Origin: Candidatus Magasanikiibacteriota bacterium
Lineage (GTDB): Bacteria > Patescibacteriota > Patescibacteriia > Magasanikbacterales > UBA10003
Direction of reading: 5' to 3'
NCBI GenBank assembly: GCA_003514455.1
Contig: DOQH01000025.1
Location: forward strand, 1 to 5,422
DNA length: 5,422 nucleotides
Below the pieces are notes generated by a model. It saw nothing but the letters and a program-made list of their open reading frames with translations. It was not told where the DNA came from and ran no database searches. The number at the start of each line of letters is the position of its first letter. Positions within the stretch are counted from its first letter, which is position 1. Shown piece after piece: positions 4,619-5,422 of this stretch. The position numbers were made by a program, and so were the translations under genes.

Positions 4619-5275
4619 CTACTTTTCAATGCCAGCCTCGACGAGCATCTTGCTCTGAGTACAGCGCGACACGCCAAGCTTCCGACGAATCGCCCTGATG
4701 GTGGCGACGGGCGTGCCCACGCACTCGGCGATGATGGTGTCTGGAAGACGACCGAGAAACGAACGGATCTTGTTCTTCCAGTCGCTGATCTCCTCAAAAG
4801 CGTACTGGATTCCAACCTTCGCGAACGCCTGCCGAATACCGCCGTGATGCACAATCGCTGAACGGTAGATCGCGGGGTATTCCATTGCGAATCGCTCTGG
4901 CTGAAGCGTCTCCTTCCCCTGCAACTGCGCCAGAGTTTGGCAGTCGCAGTAGAAAGGGAGCTCAATATACGTTCCGTCGCCAAAACACACCAACGTGGGC
5001 TCGAAACGGCGACTACAGGCTGAACAACAAGTGGTGAAGTCATTGGGATCTTGGTTGAACCCGCGAATGATCTCCATTGGAGTCAACTCTCGCGAACATG
5101 CGGGGCAAATTGCCTTCGGCTCGTACCGCTCGTCGCGAAGCTCGTGAATGAGAGCTAGTCGTAGAGTGAAAGCGTGCTCCTGAATCTGGAGCCGCTGCGC
5201 CTGAGACAGCCGCAACGATTGCCTTAACCGCTGCGTATGGCGAATCCGATGACCAAAAGACATCCCAATACTCAT
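4619..5275 (-). CDS. Putative zinc-ribbon and HTH DNA-binding protein, 218 aa, function unknown
   Basis: This is probably a nucleic-acid-binding regulator, inferred from motifs. Residues 9-45 are a basic, Gln-rich helical stretch (RIRHTQRLRQSLRLSQAQRL) whose LRLSQ also occurs at the start of E. coli RpoN. Residues 57-60 (CPAC) and 84-87 (CSAC) make a CxxC pair typical of a zinc ribbon, with RELTPMEIIRGFNQDPNDF between. More Cys (97, 110, 112) follow near LPFYCDCQTL. After IYRSAIVHHGGIRQAFAKVG (137-156), residues 173-204 (FLGRLPDTIIAECVGT, then IRAIRRKLGVSR) read as a helix-turn-helix of the homeodomain-like/Myb style. There is no signal peptide or membrane helix. The start is fixed by AGGAGG eight bases upstream of the ATG at 5275. 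It is first in an operon with the 79-aa gene and GC-rich (40 G/C of 60 in 4681-4740). It resembles a conserved CPR hypothetical family I recall, unverified. Confidence 0.85.
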   Translation of the reverse strand: MSIGMSFGHRIRHTQRLRQSLRLSQAQRLQIQEHAFTLRLALIHELRDERYEPKAICPACSRELTPMEIIRGFNQDPNDFTTCCSACSRRFEPTLVCFGDGTYIELPFYCDCQTLAQLQGKETLQPERFAMEYPAIYRSAIVHHGGIRQAFAKVGIQYAFEEISDWKNKIRSFLGRLPDTIIAECVGTPVATIRAIRRKLGVSRCTQSKMLVEAGIEK

Positions 5276-5283
5276 GTATCTTT

Positions 5284-5289
5284 CCTCCT
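5284..5289 (-). promoter_or_regulatory. Shine-Dalgarno of the 218-aa gene
   Basis: AGGAGG on the minus strand lies eight bases before the ATG at 5275. With its flanks it repeats the initiation region of the 186-aa gene (CAGGAGGAAAG, four variable bases, ATGAGTA). Confidence 0.9.
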
Positions 5290-5330
5290 GTCAAAAGAAC
5301 AGTTGTCATGACCACTCGCATGGCAGAGAA

Positions 5331-5354
5331 TATCGGATTACAATGATTCCGATA
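5331..5354 (-). promoter_or_regulatory. Inverted repeat at the 5' end of the operon transcript
   Basis: TATCGGA (5331-5337) and TCCGATA (5348-5354) are perfect 7-bp arms ten bases apart. They occupy about +2 to +26 of the predicted transcript. As RNA it is a small 5' hairpin, which could stabilise the mRNA. As DNA it is a dyad that a dimeric repressor could bind, possibly the HTH protein encoded just downstream. Neither reading is proven. Confidence 0.45.
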
Positions 5355-5362
5355 ATGTTTAT

Positions 5363-5391
5363 AATTTAGCAAATTACAGCAAATAAGTCAA
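5363..5391 (-). promoter_or_regulatory. Promoter of the 218/79-aa operon
   Basis: On the minus strand there is TTGACT (5386-5391, five of six), a 17-bp spacer, and TAAATT (5363-5368, four of six) preceded by TGC, an extended -10. The predicted start is near 5356, with a leader of about 80 nt. It lies 12 bases after what looks like the U-tract of the previous unit. Confidence 0.7.
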
Positions 5392-5403
5392 GGAGTTAAA
5401 TAT

Positions 5404-5422
5404 AAAAAAACGCGTCCGGATT
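5404..5422 (-). terminator. Probable 3' half of a terminator of an upstream gene (cut by window edge)
   Basis: The minus-strand sequence enters the window as AATCCGGACGCG, followed by seven T residues (5404-5410). A GC-rich arm running straight into a U-tract is the pattern of the other terminators here. The matching 5' arm would lie just outside the window, so this is inference. Confidence 0.5.

Noticed and set aside
4564..5043. Second minus-strand frame of 159 codons inside the 218-aa gene
   Set aside because: It is a shadow frame: Ser/Arg-rich composition, no ribosome binding site at its start, and it conflicts with the frame that has the CxxC and HTH-like motifs.

Overview
The window looks like part of a small, compact bacterial genome. 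It most resembles a Candidate Phyla Radiation (Patescibacteria, Parcubacteria-like) genome. The reasons are a very short EF-Ts (194 aa) next to rpsB, tight transcription units in which promoters sit in or beside the preceding terminator, and two uncharacterised protein types that resemble families I associate with CPR genomes. That last point is recollection and was not searched. TGA serves as a stop in at least two genes, so the code is ordinary and not the TGA=Gly code of Gracilibacteria/Absconditabacteria. Every supported gene is on the minus strand, so the window reads from right to left.

Right edge to 4231: the last bases look like the end of a terminator from an upstream gene. They are followed by an extended -10 promoter, a leader hairpin, and a two-gene operon. 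The first gene encodes a 218-aa protein with a paired-CxxC zinc-ribbon-like region and a C-terminal HTH-like segment. The second encodes a 79-aa Pro/Gly/Tyr-rich protein with a tail that resembles sigma-54 region I. The operon ends at a strong intrinsic terminator. 4223 to 2767: a promoter placed so that the mRNA would be almost leaderless drives a 452-aa transglutaminase-like (SirB1-type) protein with a TPR-like C-terminal half, closed by a terminator. 2785 to 1914: a consensus promoter (TTGACA, 17 bp, TGC-TATAAT) is embedded in that terminator. It opens a leader of about 190 nt with a 27-bp hairpin, then a 186-aa protein of unknown function, then two tandem hairpins, the second a terminator. 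1886 to 331: a strong promoter and a leader of about 149 nt, carrying a REP-like hairpin and an SD-adjacent hairpin, precede rpsB and tsf, which end at a terminator. 348 to 1: a promoter overlapping that terminator leads into the start of gap (GAPDH), cut by the window edge.

The housekeeping part (rpsB, tsf, gap) supplies translation and glycolysis. The accessory part is a mosaic: the 186-aa gene and the 218/79-aa operon are clearly GC-rich, while the transglutaminase-like gene between them is AT-rich. The 186-aa and 218-aa genes share a nearly identical initiation region (18 of 22 bases), and both have a hairpin in the 5' leader. This hints at a common origin or common control. The most promising novelty is the 218/79-aa operon with its sigma-54-like motifs, and the structured leaders. 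All functional statements about these genes are inference from short motifs. No RNA genes, CRISPR arrays or insertion sequences were seen.
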